From Clostridia bacterium (GTDB lineage Bacteria > Bacillota > Clostridia > UMGS1810), in contig JAGBXL010000048.1 of assembly GCA_017629325.1 (NCBI GenBank), forward strand, positions 1 to 14,146: a stretch of 14,146 nucleotides of DNA. The letters run 5' to 3'. The notes below the pieces were generated by a model. That model did not search any database and was not told the DNA's origin. It saw only the letters and a list, made by a program, of their open reading frames with translations. This document shows positions 7,178-13,610 of this stretch, piece after piece (position 1 is the stretch's first letter; each line of letters opens with the position of its first letter). The translations under genes and the position numbers were made by a program.

Positions 7178-7265
7178 AGAAAAAGGTAAGACCTCAAACG
7201 GTTATGCCAAAAGATTTAGATTAAAAAATAACCCAGACTTTTAGCGGAGTGGGGGTTATTTTTTT
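7178..7265 (+). ncRNA. Candidate type I antitoxin RNA (about 88 nt)
   Basis: A transcript from the consensus promoter at 7143-7171 would begin near 7178 and stop at the hairpin and T-run ending near 7265. It carries no useful reading frame. Its last 40-odd bases are perfectly antisense to the 3' end of the toxin mRNA, including the stop codon, as in TxpA/RatA-type type I systems where two convergent transcripts share a terminator. Its 5' end (GGTAAGACC at 7185, CGGTTATG at 7199) repeats almost exactly the 5' end of the facing toxin mRNA. Function as antitoxin is inferred from layout. Confidence 0.6.
7223..7264. terminator. Shared bidirectional terminator of the toxin mRNA and antisense RNA
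   Basis: AAAAAATAACCC (7223-7234) pairs with GGGTTATTTTTT (7253-7264), with an inner ACT/AGT pairing. It ends in T-runs when read from either strand. On the minus strand the toxin stop codon lies in the outer arm. Confidence 0.8.
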
Positions 7266-7324
7266 ATGGAAATTACTAAAAGTAAAAGAACAATCATAAA
7301 ATAAATTATGTATTCGTTTCCCAT
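7256..7324 (-). CDS. Type I toxin-like 22-residue membrane peptide
   Basis: This very short gene encodes MGNE followed by a continuous hydrophobic segment (YIIYFMIVLLLLVIS) and a basic end IKK: one membrane helix with a positive tail. That is the build of holin-like/TxpA/Fst-type type I toxins, which insert into the cell's own membrane. Evidence for expression is strong. A perfect 12-base match to the anti-SD (AAAGGAGGTGAT, 7330-7341) lies five bases before the ATG. A TTGAAA-17-TATAAT promoter lies at 7404-7432, and the stop sits in a terminator. The mRNA would run from about 7397 to 7223 with a 70-base leader. The SD is sequestered in a hairpin, and a facing RNA overlaps the 3' end. It is shorter than the roughly 30-residue holin-like toxins I know, so a new small family or a plain small membrane protein are alternatives. 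Confidence 0.68.
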   Translation of the reverse strand: MGNEYIIYFMIVLLLLVISIKK

Positions 7325-7329
7325 AAGCT

Positions 7330-7353
7330 ATCACCTCCTTTACAAGAGATGAT
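7330..7353 (-). promoter_or_regulatory. Hairpin sequestering the toxin Shine-Dalgarno
   Basis: In the toxin mRNA, AUCAUCUC (7353-7346) can pair with GAGGUGAU (7337-7330) over eight bases with one G-U pair and an eight-base loop. The second arm is the SD itself, so translation should be off unless the fold is opened. Hidden ribosome sites are characteristic of type I toxin mRNAs. Confidence 0.65.
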
Positions 7354-7403
7354 GACATAACCGCCCAGTTTTTACACTGTTTTTGGCCTTACCTTTAAGA
7401 TAT

Positions 7404-7432
7404 ATTATACAACATATTTTATTGTATTTCAA
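7404..7432 (-). promoter_or_regulatory. Sigma-A promoter of the toxin-like gene
   Basis: On the minus strand TTGAAA (7432-7427), a 17-base spacer, TATAAT (7409-7404). Predicted start near 7397, about 70 bases before the ATG. Confidence 0.78.
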
Positions 7433-7458
7433 TAATTATATTTTAATGGTATTCTCAT

Positions 7459-7487
7459 TTGACAATTTTGAAAATATATGATATAAA
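7459..7487 (+). promoter_or_regulatory. Orphan sigma-A promoter
   Basis: TTGACA (7459-7464), a 17-base spacer, TATAAA (7482-7487). The predicted start, near 7494, coincides with the first bases of a 16-bp inverted repeat. No protein gene follows on this strand. Confidence 0.7.
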
Positions 7488-7492
7488 TAATA

Positions 7493-7601
7493 TACCACAC
7501 AAAATTCAATAGTCCCTTTTTAGCACGTATTTTTTGTCTTTTGGCAAAAATGCAGGCTCTGTTTTTTACGTGCTTTTTGGGTTCGTGAATTTTGTGTGGT
7601 A
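7493..7601. repeat. 109-bp element bounded by 16-bp perfect inverted repeats
   Basis: Perfect terminal inverted repeats begin and end with TA and enclose further nested inverted repeats without any reading frame. This is either the closing stem of the RNA above or a MITE-like element (TA target duplication as in IS630/Tc1 relatives). Confidence 0.55.
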
Positions 7602-7683
7602 ACAAAGGAGCTCTGCATTTTTCGGTGCATGGGCTTTGCCTGTGCACCTTTTTTGTTTTGCTCCTTATTGTCGCCAAGCAATA
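7494..7683 (+). ncRNA. Candidate structured noncoding RNA
   Basis: A transcript from the promoter at 7459-7487 would fold extensively. TACCACACAAAATTCA (7493-7508) pairs perfectly with 7586-7601. Inside it CCC/GGG (7514-7516/7579-7581) and AGCACGTA/TACGTGCT (7522-7529/7567-7574) continue a rod. The tip can form two smaller hairpins (about 7529-7551 and 7554-7562). A second domain follows: AAGGAGC/GCTCCTT (7605-7611/7660-7666) enclosing GGTGCA/TGCACC (7624-7629/7643-7648) and GGC/GCC. Then a weak TATTG/CAATA stem (7666-7683). The hairpin at 7691-7734 could end it. I could not match it to 6S, SRP, RNase P or tmRNA. The alternative is a small inverted-repeat mobile element with TA at both ends. 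Confidence 0.42.
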
Positions 7684-7734
7684 CCATAAAAAAACACAAA
7701 CCCTTTTCCTGTTTTGGAAAAGGGTTTGTGTTTT
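7684..7734 (-). terminator. Terminator of the acyl-CoA synthetase gene
   Basis: AAAACACAAACCCTTTTCC (7691-7709) pairs perfectly over 19 bases with 7716-7734 around a six-base loop. On the minus strand a seven-T run follows. The gene's stop codon overlaps the base of the stem. Confidence 0.88.
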
Positions 7735-9400
7735 ATCGTTTTATTTTTCTTGTCGAAGTCTTTTCAAACTCTGTATCTCTTATTTCAATTTGTGCAATCT
7801 TTTTGTATTTTGGCAGAGGCTCACAAACAGATGTGATATCTTCTCTTAGCTTCTTTTCAACATTTTCAATTCCAAGCTTTTTAACTTCATCTGCATTTAA
7901 AAATACCTCTGCAATAAGGGCGGTTTCGCCGTTTTTATCTTTTGCCGATTTAACAATTGCTTCCGCAACATAGGGAACCTTTAAAACATAGTTTTCTATT
8001 TCTTCGGGGAAAATGTTTTTTCCATTTGTTAAAACAATAAGGTTTTTCTTTCTGCCGGTTATAATAAGCTGACCTAAATCGCTCATTCGTCCGTAGTCGC
8101 CGGTAGAAAACCAGCCGTCTTTTAAAACCTCTTTGGTTTTTTCTTCGTCTTTATAGTAGCCAAGCATAACAGTGTCGCCTTTAACAACAATCTCACCGTC
8201 GCCGCTTGCCTGAATATCGTCAAATTTAATATCAAGGCAGGGCACAACCATTCCGCCTGTTCTCCAGTCGTTAAATCTTTCTCTGTTTCCGCTTATAAGG
8301 GGAGAACACTCTGTTATGCCATAGCCGTTTACAACGGGAATACCAATAGAATAAAAGAAATCGCCCAAATCGGGATTAACCGGAGCACCGCCTGTCATAA
8401 TGCTTTTAAAATTACCGCCAAGGGCATTGTGAATAGAAGAAAAGAGCTTTTTCCTCACATCAATTCCAAGGCTTAATAGAAAATTGCTCACGGGAATCAT
8501 TATTTTTAAGAGCTTGTCTTTTTTACCCTCTTTGGCATTTGCCCATATTCTTTTATGGAATAATTCCAAAATTGCAGGAACAACAAACATATAGTCGGGC
8601 TTATAAAGATTTAAATTTTTAACAACGGCTTTCATGTTTTCGTTTATGCAAATGCAGGAGTGATTATGCATAGAAACAAGTATTCCTGCAACAGCCTCAT
8701 AAGTGTGATGATAGGGAAGAACCGAAAGGCATTTTGAATATACAGTTGCAACTCTTAAACCGTTGTAAATCATAGAGGTTAAGTTGTGTTCCGATAGCAT
8801 AACACCCTTTGCAAGCCCTGTTGTGCCCGATGTATAAACTATCATTTTCATTTTCATATAATCTTTATCGTAAGAAAGAATGTCATCACTTTCTTCTCTG
8901 CCTATGCTAACAAGCTTTTTATATGATAAAATTTTTCCGTCGTCTTCTTCCTCGTCAAGCCCTATATAATATTCAATTTCAGGGATCTTTTCCATGATTT
9001 CGGGAATGTATTTTTTATATTTTGCCGAGAAGAAAAGCACCCTGCAGTCGCTGTGAGAAGCAACATACAAAACATCTTCAAAGGGAAGCTCTTTATCTAT
9101 TGGAATAAACACGCTGTCCGATTTTAAAACCGAAATAAAAACATTTATCCATTTGTAGCTGTTTTCCGAAAGAATAGAAATATGAGTTTTTTTAATTCCC
9201 ATTTTTGCCATACCTTTTTCAAGGGCTAAAACATCGTCGGCAAATTCTTTATATGTAACAGTGTGAACGCTGTCATTTCTTCCTGTTTTATACATAAATG
9301 CAGTTTTATCCCCTGCATCTTTAACACACAAATCTATCATGTGGGCTATTGAATCAATTTTAACTGTATCATTTAAAGGATAGTTTTTTAATTTACGCAT
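7733..9400 (-). CDS. AMP-forming acyl-CoA synthetase (long-chain fatty acid-CoA ligase type)
   Basis: This enzyme activates a carboxylic acid, probably a fatty acid, with ATP to an acyl-adenylate and then to acyl-CoA. The ANL-superfamily motifs are complete in 555 residues: the P-loop YTSGTTGLAKG (189-199), the middle motif NGYGITECSP (358-367), GWFSTGDYG (429-437), the hinge region ITGRKKNLIVLTNGKNIFPEEIE (447-469, without a break), and the C-terminal FEKTSTRKIKR (545-555) with the likely catalytic Lys552. The protein ends right after this motif. N-terminal opening and 'SEHNL' region fit long-chain synthetases, though substrate range cannot be read. The start has AAAGGA eight bases upstream, and a promoter lies at 9427-9455. 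It is a single-gene unit with its own terminator. Confidence 0.9.
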   Translation of the reverse strand: MRKLKNYPLNDTVKIDSIAHMIDLCVKDAGDKTAFMYKTGRNDSVHTVTYKEFADDVLALEKGMAKMGIKKTHISILSENSYKWINVFISVLKSDSVFIPIDKELPFEDVLYVASHSDCRVLFFSAKYKKYIPEIMEKIPEIEYYIGLDEEEDDGKILSYKKLVSIGREESDDILSYDKDYMKMKMIVYTSGTTGLAKGVMLSEHNLTSMIYNGLRVATVYSKCLSVLPYHHTYEAVAGILVSMHNHSCICINENMKAVVKNLNLYKPDYMFVVPAILELFHKRIWANAKEGKKDKLLKIMIPVSNFLLSLGIDVRKKLFSSIHNALGGNFKSIMTGGAPVNPDLGDFFYSIGIPVVNGYGITECSPLISGNRERFNDWRTGGMVVPCLDIKFDDIQASGDGEIVVKGDTVMLGYYKDEEKTKEVLKDGWFSTGDYGRMSDLGQLIITGRKKNLIVLTNGKNIFPEEIENYVLKVPYVAEAIVKSAKDKNGETALIAEVFLNADEVKKLGIENVEKKLREDITSVCEPLPKYKKIAQIEIRDTEFEKTSTRKIKR

Positions 9401-9426
9401 ATCATCAGTCCTTTCTTGCTAATTTT

Positions 9427-9455
9427 ATTATATAAATCCCGCAAAATTAAATCAA
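9427..9455 (-). promoter_or_regulatory. Promoter of the acyl-CoA synthetase gene
   Basis: On the minus strand TTGATT (9455-9450), a 17-base spacer, TATAAT (9432-9427), about 27 bases before the ATG. No FapR- or FadR-like operator was recognised. Confidence 0.75.
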
Positions 9456-9483
9456 CCGATAGACTTTTGTATCGTGTTGTAAA

Positions 9484-9508
9484 ACCAACATATTGTAGAA
9501 AAATGTTG
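9484..9508. repeat. Small inverted repeat upstream of the acyl-CoA synthetase promoter
   Basis: CCAACAT (9484-9490) and ATGTTGG (9502-9508) form a 7-bp inverted repeat with an 11-base spacer, about 30 bases upstream of the -35 box. It could be a regulator site; nothing else supports this. Confidence 0.3.
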
Positions 9509-9516
9509 GATTATAT

Positions 9517-9560
9517 AAAAACCGTTCGGGGATTTTCTTTTCAAAATCCCCGAACGGTTT
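9517..9560 (-). terminator. Terminator of the 239-residue membrane protein gene
   Basis: AAAACCGTTCGGGGATTTT (9517-9535) pairs perfectly over 19 bases with 9542-9560 around a six-base loop. On the minus strand a T-rich stretch follows. It lies about 35 bases after the gene's stop. Confidence 0.82.
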
Positions 9561-9594
9561 TAAAGCGAACAAATGTTAATTTAACTATTTTGCA

Positions 9595-10314
9595 TTATAA
9601 ATCAAATTTAAAGTAATACATTTTGTGGGTATCATAGTCATAAATGGCTATTGTAAAATGATCTGGGCGTTTGTCTATTAATTCTATGCTGTCTTTACTT
9701 TCTGCATCTCTATTTTCAAATATATAATAACCATTTTTAATTTTGGGAATATGTGCCTCTTGTGCCAGCTCATCTCCGTATGGTGAACCATCTCTAATCT
9801 CGCCATACATAATATAATTAAGGTTTTCAGGTAAAGGAAGCTTATTCCAATCTTTTACTATTTCCAAGGCTTTTGCTTTGTTATTTGAACAATCCAAAAT
9901 TAGATAGTGTGAACCATCTACCGGAAATCCACCATGGGTGTCAAGCTCTTCAACAACTAAAAAATCTTTTTTGGTAAAACCAAAATATTTTGTTGTTTGG
10001 TCTATATAGCTATCTATTGGGTTTATCAAAATTAGAAAAGCCACAAAAGTCAGCAGATAATGTGCTATTGGAAGAAATGTTTTTGCTGTAATCTTGTTTT
10101 CTACCCATGTTTTTTTGAGTGCATACACATAAATAAAAAGATATGAAGTTGATATTATTATCATAATCAAAGCTTTTATTATTTCAAGAAAATGAAATTC
10201 TGCTATCAGTACACCCAAAATCCATATAACACACATAGGAATGACTAATATGGAAATAGGAATTGGTATTGCAAAAAGAATAAATAAAAGTATAATTAAA
10301 ATTTTATTTTTCAT
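9595..10314 (-). CDS. Unrecognised membrane protein with C-terminal extracellular domain
   Basis: This is a 239-residue protein of unknown function. Three to four hydrophobic segments lie in the first half (about 4-22, 24-40, 46-65 and 84-97). A soluble domain of about 140 residues follows, holding DTHGGFPVDGSHYLILDC (129-146) and a WNKLPLPENL segment (155-164). I have a loose memory of DxHGGFxGDG plus 'PLPxNL' patterns in uncharacterised Bacillus and Clostridium proteins, but no function goes with it. The ATG at 10314 has AAAGGACA about eight bases upstream. The gene stands alone between a terminator and a repeat-like block. A TTGACA lies at 10388-10383, but no good -10 box at 17 bases, so the promoter is uncertain. 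It could be a lipoprotein-like sensor or an immunity-type protein; nothing decides this. Confidence 0.75.
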   Translation of the reverse strand: MKNKILIILLFILFAIPIPISILVIPMCVIWILGVLIAEFHFLEIIKALIMIIISTSYLFIYVYALKKTWVENKITAKTFLPIAHYLLTFVAFLILINPIDSYIDQTTKYFGFTKKDFLVVEELDTHGGFPVDGSHYLILDCSNNKAKALEIVKDWNKLPLPENLNYIMYGEIRDGSPYGDELAQEAHIPKIKNGYYIFENRDAESKDSIELIDKRPDHFTIAIYDYDTHKMYYFKFDL

Positions 10315-10394
10315 ATTACTTGTCCTTTTTTGTAAGATAGAGTTTTACATTCATCAGGGAATAGGAAAAAAAGAATTGGAATTGTCAAATTGAA

Positions 10395-10514
10395 TGCAAA
10401 CGAGATTATCTCGTTTGCACGATAGCCCGACGCTGTACAAAGGTACTGCGAGGGTGAATTTTGGCAATAGCAAAAGGCATGAAATAAAAGGAATCCGTAA
10501 TAAATACGGATTCC
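10395..10514. repeat. Noncoding block of three nested-hairpin units (REP-like)
   Basis: Three hairpins fill the space. TGCAAACGAGA (10395-10405) pairs with 10409-10419 over 11 bases. A compound hairpin at 10426-10454 has CCC/GGG, CGC/GCG and GTAC/GTAC with an AAAG loop. GGAATCCGTA (10490-10499) pairs with 10505-10514 over 10 bases. The local GC content is higher than in the surroundings and no convincing gene is present. The arrangement suggests a dispersed palindromic repeat or a structured RNA. Confidence 0.45.
10486..10514 (-). terminator. Likely terminator of argG
   Basis: The 10-bp hairpin GGAATCCGTA/TACGGATTCC is followed on the minus strand by TTTT ATTT. It lies about 100 bases after the argG stop; no better hairpin with a T-run lies closer. 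Confidence 0.55.
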
Positions 10515-10611
10515 AACAAATTGTTATTTTGGAAATTATGGCGTAAACTTTTGAATTTTAATATTTTGTTTCGCCTTTTGCGTTCCAAACTTTTTTTACA
10601 TTCCCTGGCAA

Positions 10612-11841
10612 TTATTTGTTTTTATTTTTTGCCTCAACCTGTGCCTGAACAGAAACAGGAAGTCCCCAAAGATTGATAAAGCCTTCAGCGTCTTTCTGGT
10701 TGTAAACTTCATCTTCGCCAAATGTTGCAATTTCTTCGGAATAGAGCGACCAATCACTCCATACGCCTGCTTTAATCATATTACCTTTGTAAAGTTTAAT
10801 TCTAACCTTACCTGTAACATGTTCCTGTGTTTTTTCAACAAAAGCAGAAAGTGCTTCACGAAGAGGTGTGTACCACTGACCATTGTAAAGAAGGTCTGCA
10901 AATGTGATTGCAAGTTCCTGCTTTTTGTGCATAGTCATTTTATCTAAACACATTGTTTCAAGGTAGTTGTGTGCAAAGTAGAGGATATCACCGCCCGGTG
11001 TTTCATAAACACCGCGGCATTTCATACCAACGAGTCGATTTTCAATAATATCTAAAAGACCAATACCATTTGCTCCGCCAATTTCATTTAATTTTAAAAT
11101 GATTTCTTTTGCACTCATTTTTTTGCCGTCAAGTGCTACCGGAACACCTTTTACAAATTCTAATTCAACATAAGTTGGGGCATCGGGTGCTTTCATTGGA
11201 GAAACACCCATTTCCAAGAAGCCTTCTTTTTCGTATAAAGGCTCATTGCCTGCATCTTCAAGGTCTAAGCCTTCGTGTGAAAGATGCCAGAGGTTTTTAT
11301 CTTTTGAATAGTTTGTTTCGCGGTTTATTTTAAGAGGAACATTGTGTGCTTCTGCATATTCAATTTCTTCTTCACGAGATTTAATATCCCATTCTCTCCA
11401 GGGTGCAATAATTGTCATATCGGGTGCAAAAGCTTTTATAGCAAGTTCAAAACGAACCTGGTCGTTTCCTTTACCTGTGCAGCCGTGGCAAACTGCATCA
11501 GCGCCTTCTTTAATAGCAATTTCTGCAAGTCTTTTACCAATAATAGGTCTTGCAAGGGCTGTGCCTAAAAGGTATTCTTCGTATTTTGCGCCTGCCTGAA
11601 CTGTGGGGATAATAAGTTCGTTAACAAATTCTTCGGTTAAATCTTCAACATAGAGCTTTGAAGCACCGGTTTTAATTGCTTTTTCTTCTAAACCTTCAAG
11701 TTCATCTGCCTGACCAACATTACCTGAAACCGCAATAATTTCGGGGTTATCGTAGTTTTCTTTGAGCCATGGAATAATGATTGAAGTATCCAGACCGCCT
11801 GAATAAGCAAGAACAACTTTTTTGATTTTCTTTTCTGCCAT
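10612..11841 (-). CDS. argG: Argininosuccinate synthase
   Basis: ArgG joins citrulline and aspartate with ATP to argininosuccinate, the penultimate step of arginine synthesis, in the cytoplasm. The 409 residues match the usual length of about 400. The PP-loop AYSGGLDTS (12-20) binds ATP, and GCTGKGNDQVRFE (120-132) is the citrulline/aspartate-binding signature. Further conserved parts include NRETNYSKDKNLWHLS and IGIENRLVG-like LLDIIENRLVGMKCRGVYETPGG (read in two pieces). The ATG has GGAGG nine bases upstream. The promoter at 11894-11922 contains an ArgR-type box. Unusually for many bacteria, argH is not next to it: after argG there is a noncoding block and an unrelated gene, so it is transcribed alone. 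Confidence 0.97.
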   Translation of the reverse strand: MAEKKIKKVVLAYSGGLDTSIIIPWLKENYDNPEIIAVSGNVGQADELEGLEEKAIKTGASKLYVEDLTEEFVNELIIPTVQAGAKYEEYLLGTALARPIIGKRLAEIAIKEGADAVCHGCTGKGNDQVRFELAIKAFAPDMTIIAPWREWDIKSREEEIEYAEAHNVPLKINRETNYSKDKNLWHLSHEGLDLEDAGNEPLYEKEGFLEMGVSPMKAPDAPTYVELEFVKGVPVALDGKKMSAKEIILKLNEIGGANGIGLLDIIENRLVGMKCRGVYETPGGDILYFAHNYLETMCLDKMTMHKKQELAITFADLLYNGQWYTPLREALSAFVEKTQEHVTGKVRIKLYKGNMIKAGVWSDWSLYSEEIATFGEDEVYNQKDAEGFINLWGLPVSVQAQVEAKNKNK

Positions 11842-11893
11842 TTTTATTTCCTCCGTTTGATATGTAAAAGTATTTTTTAAATTTTATGCATTT

Positions 11894-11922
11894 AGTATAG
11901 CACACGGTGAATAATTATGCAA
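11894..11922 (-). promoter_or_regulatory. Promoter of argG
   Basis: On the minus strand TTGCAT (11922-11917), a 17-base spacer, TATACT (11899-11894). The leader is about 45 bases. Confidence 0.78.
11908..11921. promoter_or_regulatory. ARG box (ArgR/AhrC operator)
   Basis: TGAATAATTATGCA matches the ArgR half-palindrome TGAATWWWWATTCA at 13 of 14 positions, and the differing base (G for T) is allowed in the Bacillus AhrC consensus. It covers the -35 box and spacer, so arginine-bound ArgR should block argG transcription. Confidence 0.7.
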
Positions 11923-11982
11923 GAGCTTTTTGTGAAAAAATATTGAAAATATAATGATTTACTTTGTGCAAAACGTATAAAT

Positions 11983-12007
11983 ATGCATAAAATATGAATT
12001 TATGCAT
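11983..12007. repeat. Inverted repeat at the 3' end of the flavoprotein gene
   Basis: ATGCATAAA (11983-11991) and TTTATGCAT (11999-12007) form a perfect 9-bp inverted repeat with a 7-base spacer, overlapping the stop codon. There is no T-run, so it is a poor terminator. It also recalls half ARG boxes, but the spacing does not fit. Confidence 0.35.
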
Positions 12008-13598
12008 TATTTAATGCATAACAAATCTTTTCTGCACATTTAATTCCGTCAACTGCCGACGACATTATTCCCCCTGCATATCCGGCACCTTCCCCTGCGG
12101 GATACACTCCCTTTATATTTGCCTGCCCGTTTTCATTTCGTATAATTCTAACAGGTGCACTGCTTCTTGTTTCAAGTCCGGTTAATATAGCGTCGCTCTG
12201 GTTAAAGCCTTTCATTTTTTTATCAAATTCCAAAAATGCACCTTTAAGAGTTTGAGAAACAAAGAGGGGCATAATAGAATTTAAATCGGTAAATTTCACA
12301 CCGGGCTTGTAGCTTGGTTTAACTTCTCCTGCATCGCGACTTTCTATGTTTTCTAAAAAATCGCCTAATTTCTGACAGGGGGCATAGTAATTTTTGCCGC
12401 CCAGCTCATAAGCTTTTTTCTCTAAATCTCGCTGAAAATACATTCCGCCTAAAACATCATCGCCTTCAATCATATCGGGAGTAACAGAAACAAGAACTGC
12501 ACTGTTGGAATTTTCGCTCATTCTTTTAAACTTACTCATTCCATTGGTAACAACGCCGCCCTCTTCCGATGCCGATGCCACAACCTCGCCACCAGGGCAC
12601 ATGCAAAATGTGTAGGCACTGCCCATGGTAAGATGACACGCCAGCTTATAGTCGGCAGTAGGGAGGGAATCTTCTATAAAAGCTTCCTTATATTGAAGCT
12701 TATTTATATATTCTCTTTTATGCTCAATTCTAACGCCAACAGAAAAGGGCTTTCTTTCCATTTTAAAGCCTTTTTGGAGCATCATTTCATAGGTTTCTCT
12801 TGAGCTGTGGCCAATGGCACAAACTAAGATTTCACACGGTATATATTCTTCTTTTCCGCTTTTAACATTTTTAATATTTATTCCTTTAAGTGCGTCATTT
12901 TCATGCACGATTTCCGTCATAAGAGTATCAAATAAAAATTCTCCGCCCAAAGATATTATTTCTTCTCTTATATTTTTAACTGTTATTCCGAGGAAATCTG
13001 TGCCAATATGGGGCTTTGCATTTGTTAATATATCTTTTGGAGCACCGTGAGATGCAAATTCATAGAGCACAAAATCCATTCTTTCATCATTAACACCGCA
13101 GGTTAGTTTCCCGTCGGAAAATGTGCCTGCACCGCCCTCGCCAAACTGAATGTTTGAATTTGTGTTAAGCAATCCTTGGGATTTAAATTTTTCTATGCTT
13201 TTATTTCGTTCTTCAACCCTTTCTCCTCTTTCAATAACAAGTGGATTAGCACCTGCCCTTGCAAGCATAAGAGCACAAAAGAGCCCCGCAGGGCCGCTGC
13301 CGCACACAACGGGTTTGATGGGAGATTTAACATTTGAAAAAGGGAATTTATATGGCATGGGAATGTATCTTTGCACATTTATTTTTTTGCTTTTAATAAT
13401 TTCACTTTCATTTTTTGCTCTTATAACAAAGGTGCAAACATAGTGTATATCATTTTCCTTTCGGGCATCTAAAGACCTTTTTAAAAGACGACAGCTCACA
13501 ATATCGTTTTTATTTATACGAAGCTTTTTTGAAACATAGTTAATGTAATTTTCGTCTGGAGTTTTATATGGTATTTTAACATTTGCAAGCTTTAACAT
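12000..13598 (-). CDS. FAD-dependent oxidoreductase, COG2509-type
   Basis: This is a 532-residue flavoprotein of the widespread but uncharacterised 'FAD-dependent dehydrogenase' group, predicted cytoplasmic. An N-terminal domain (about 1-85) with LLKRSLDARKENDIHYV precedes a Rossmann fold with VVCGSGPAGLFCALMLARAG (97-116) and the acidic strand end VIERG (121-125). QFGEGGAGTFSDGKL (151-165) is the hallmark loop of the group, and the C-terminal PAGEGAGYAGGIMSSAVDG closes the FAD site. Cys residues near CMCPGGEVV and YAPCQKLGD are visible but a redox role is unproven. The ATG has AAGGAAGTG upstream. It starts 12 bases after the stop of the YiiX-like gene, so the two are probably one operon with a promoter outside the window. 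The reaction is unknown. Confidence 0.9.
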   Translation of the reverse strand: MLKLANVKIPYKTPDENYINYVSKKLRINKNDIVSCRLLKRSLDARKENDIHYVCTFVIRAKNESEIIKSKKINVQRYIPMPYKFPFSNVKSPIKPVVCGSGPAGLFCALMLARAGANPLVIERGERVEERNKSIEKFKSQGLLNTNSNIQFGEGGAGTFSDGKLTCGVNDERMDFVLYEFASHGAPKDILTNAKPHIGTDFLGITVKNIREEIISLGGEFLFDTLMTEIVHENDALKGINIKNVKSGKEEYIPCEILVCAIGHSSRETYEMMLQKGFKMERKPFSVGVRIEHKREYINKLQYKEAFIEDSLPTADYKLACHLTMGSAYTFCMCPGGEVVASASEEGGVVTNGMSKFKRMSENSNSAVLVSVTPDMIEGDDVLGGMYFQRDLEKKAYELGGKNYYAPCQKLGDFLENIESRDAGEVKPSYKPGVKFTDLNSIMPLFVSQTLKGAFLEFDKKMKGFNQSDAILTGLETRSSAPVRIIRNENGQANIKGVYPAGEGAGYAGGIMSSAVDGIKCAEKICYALNNA

Positions 13599-13610
13599 CT
13601 TTTCACTTCC

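Noticed and set aside
7429..7677. Minus-strand 82-codon frame
   Set aside because: It crosses the structured region and the toxin promoter, is rich in Lys/Arg by composition, and has no ribosome site.
7592..7973. Plus-strand frames of 85 and 125 codons
   Set aside because: They run through the hairpins and antisense into the acyl-CoA synthetase gene, with no family likeness.
10406..10588. Minus-strand 60-codon frame
   Set aside because: It spans the hairpin block and lacks an SD. The sequence is better explained by palindromes than by coding.
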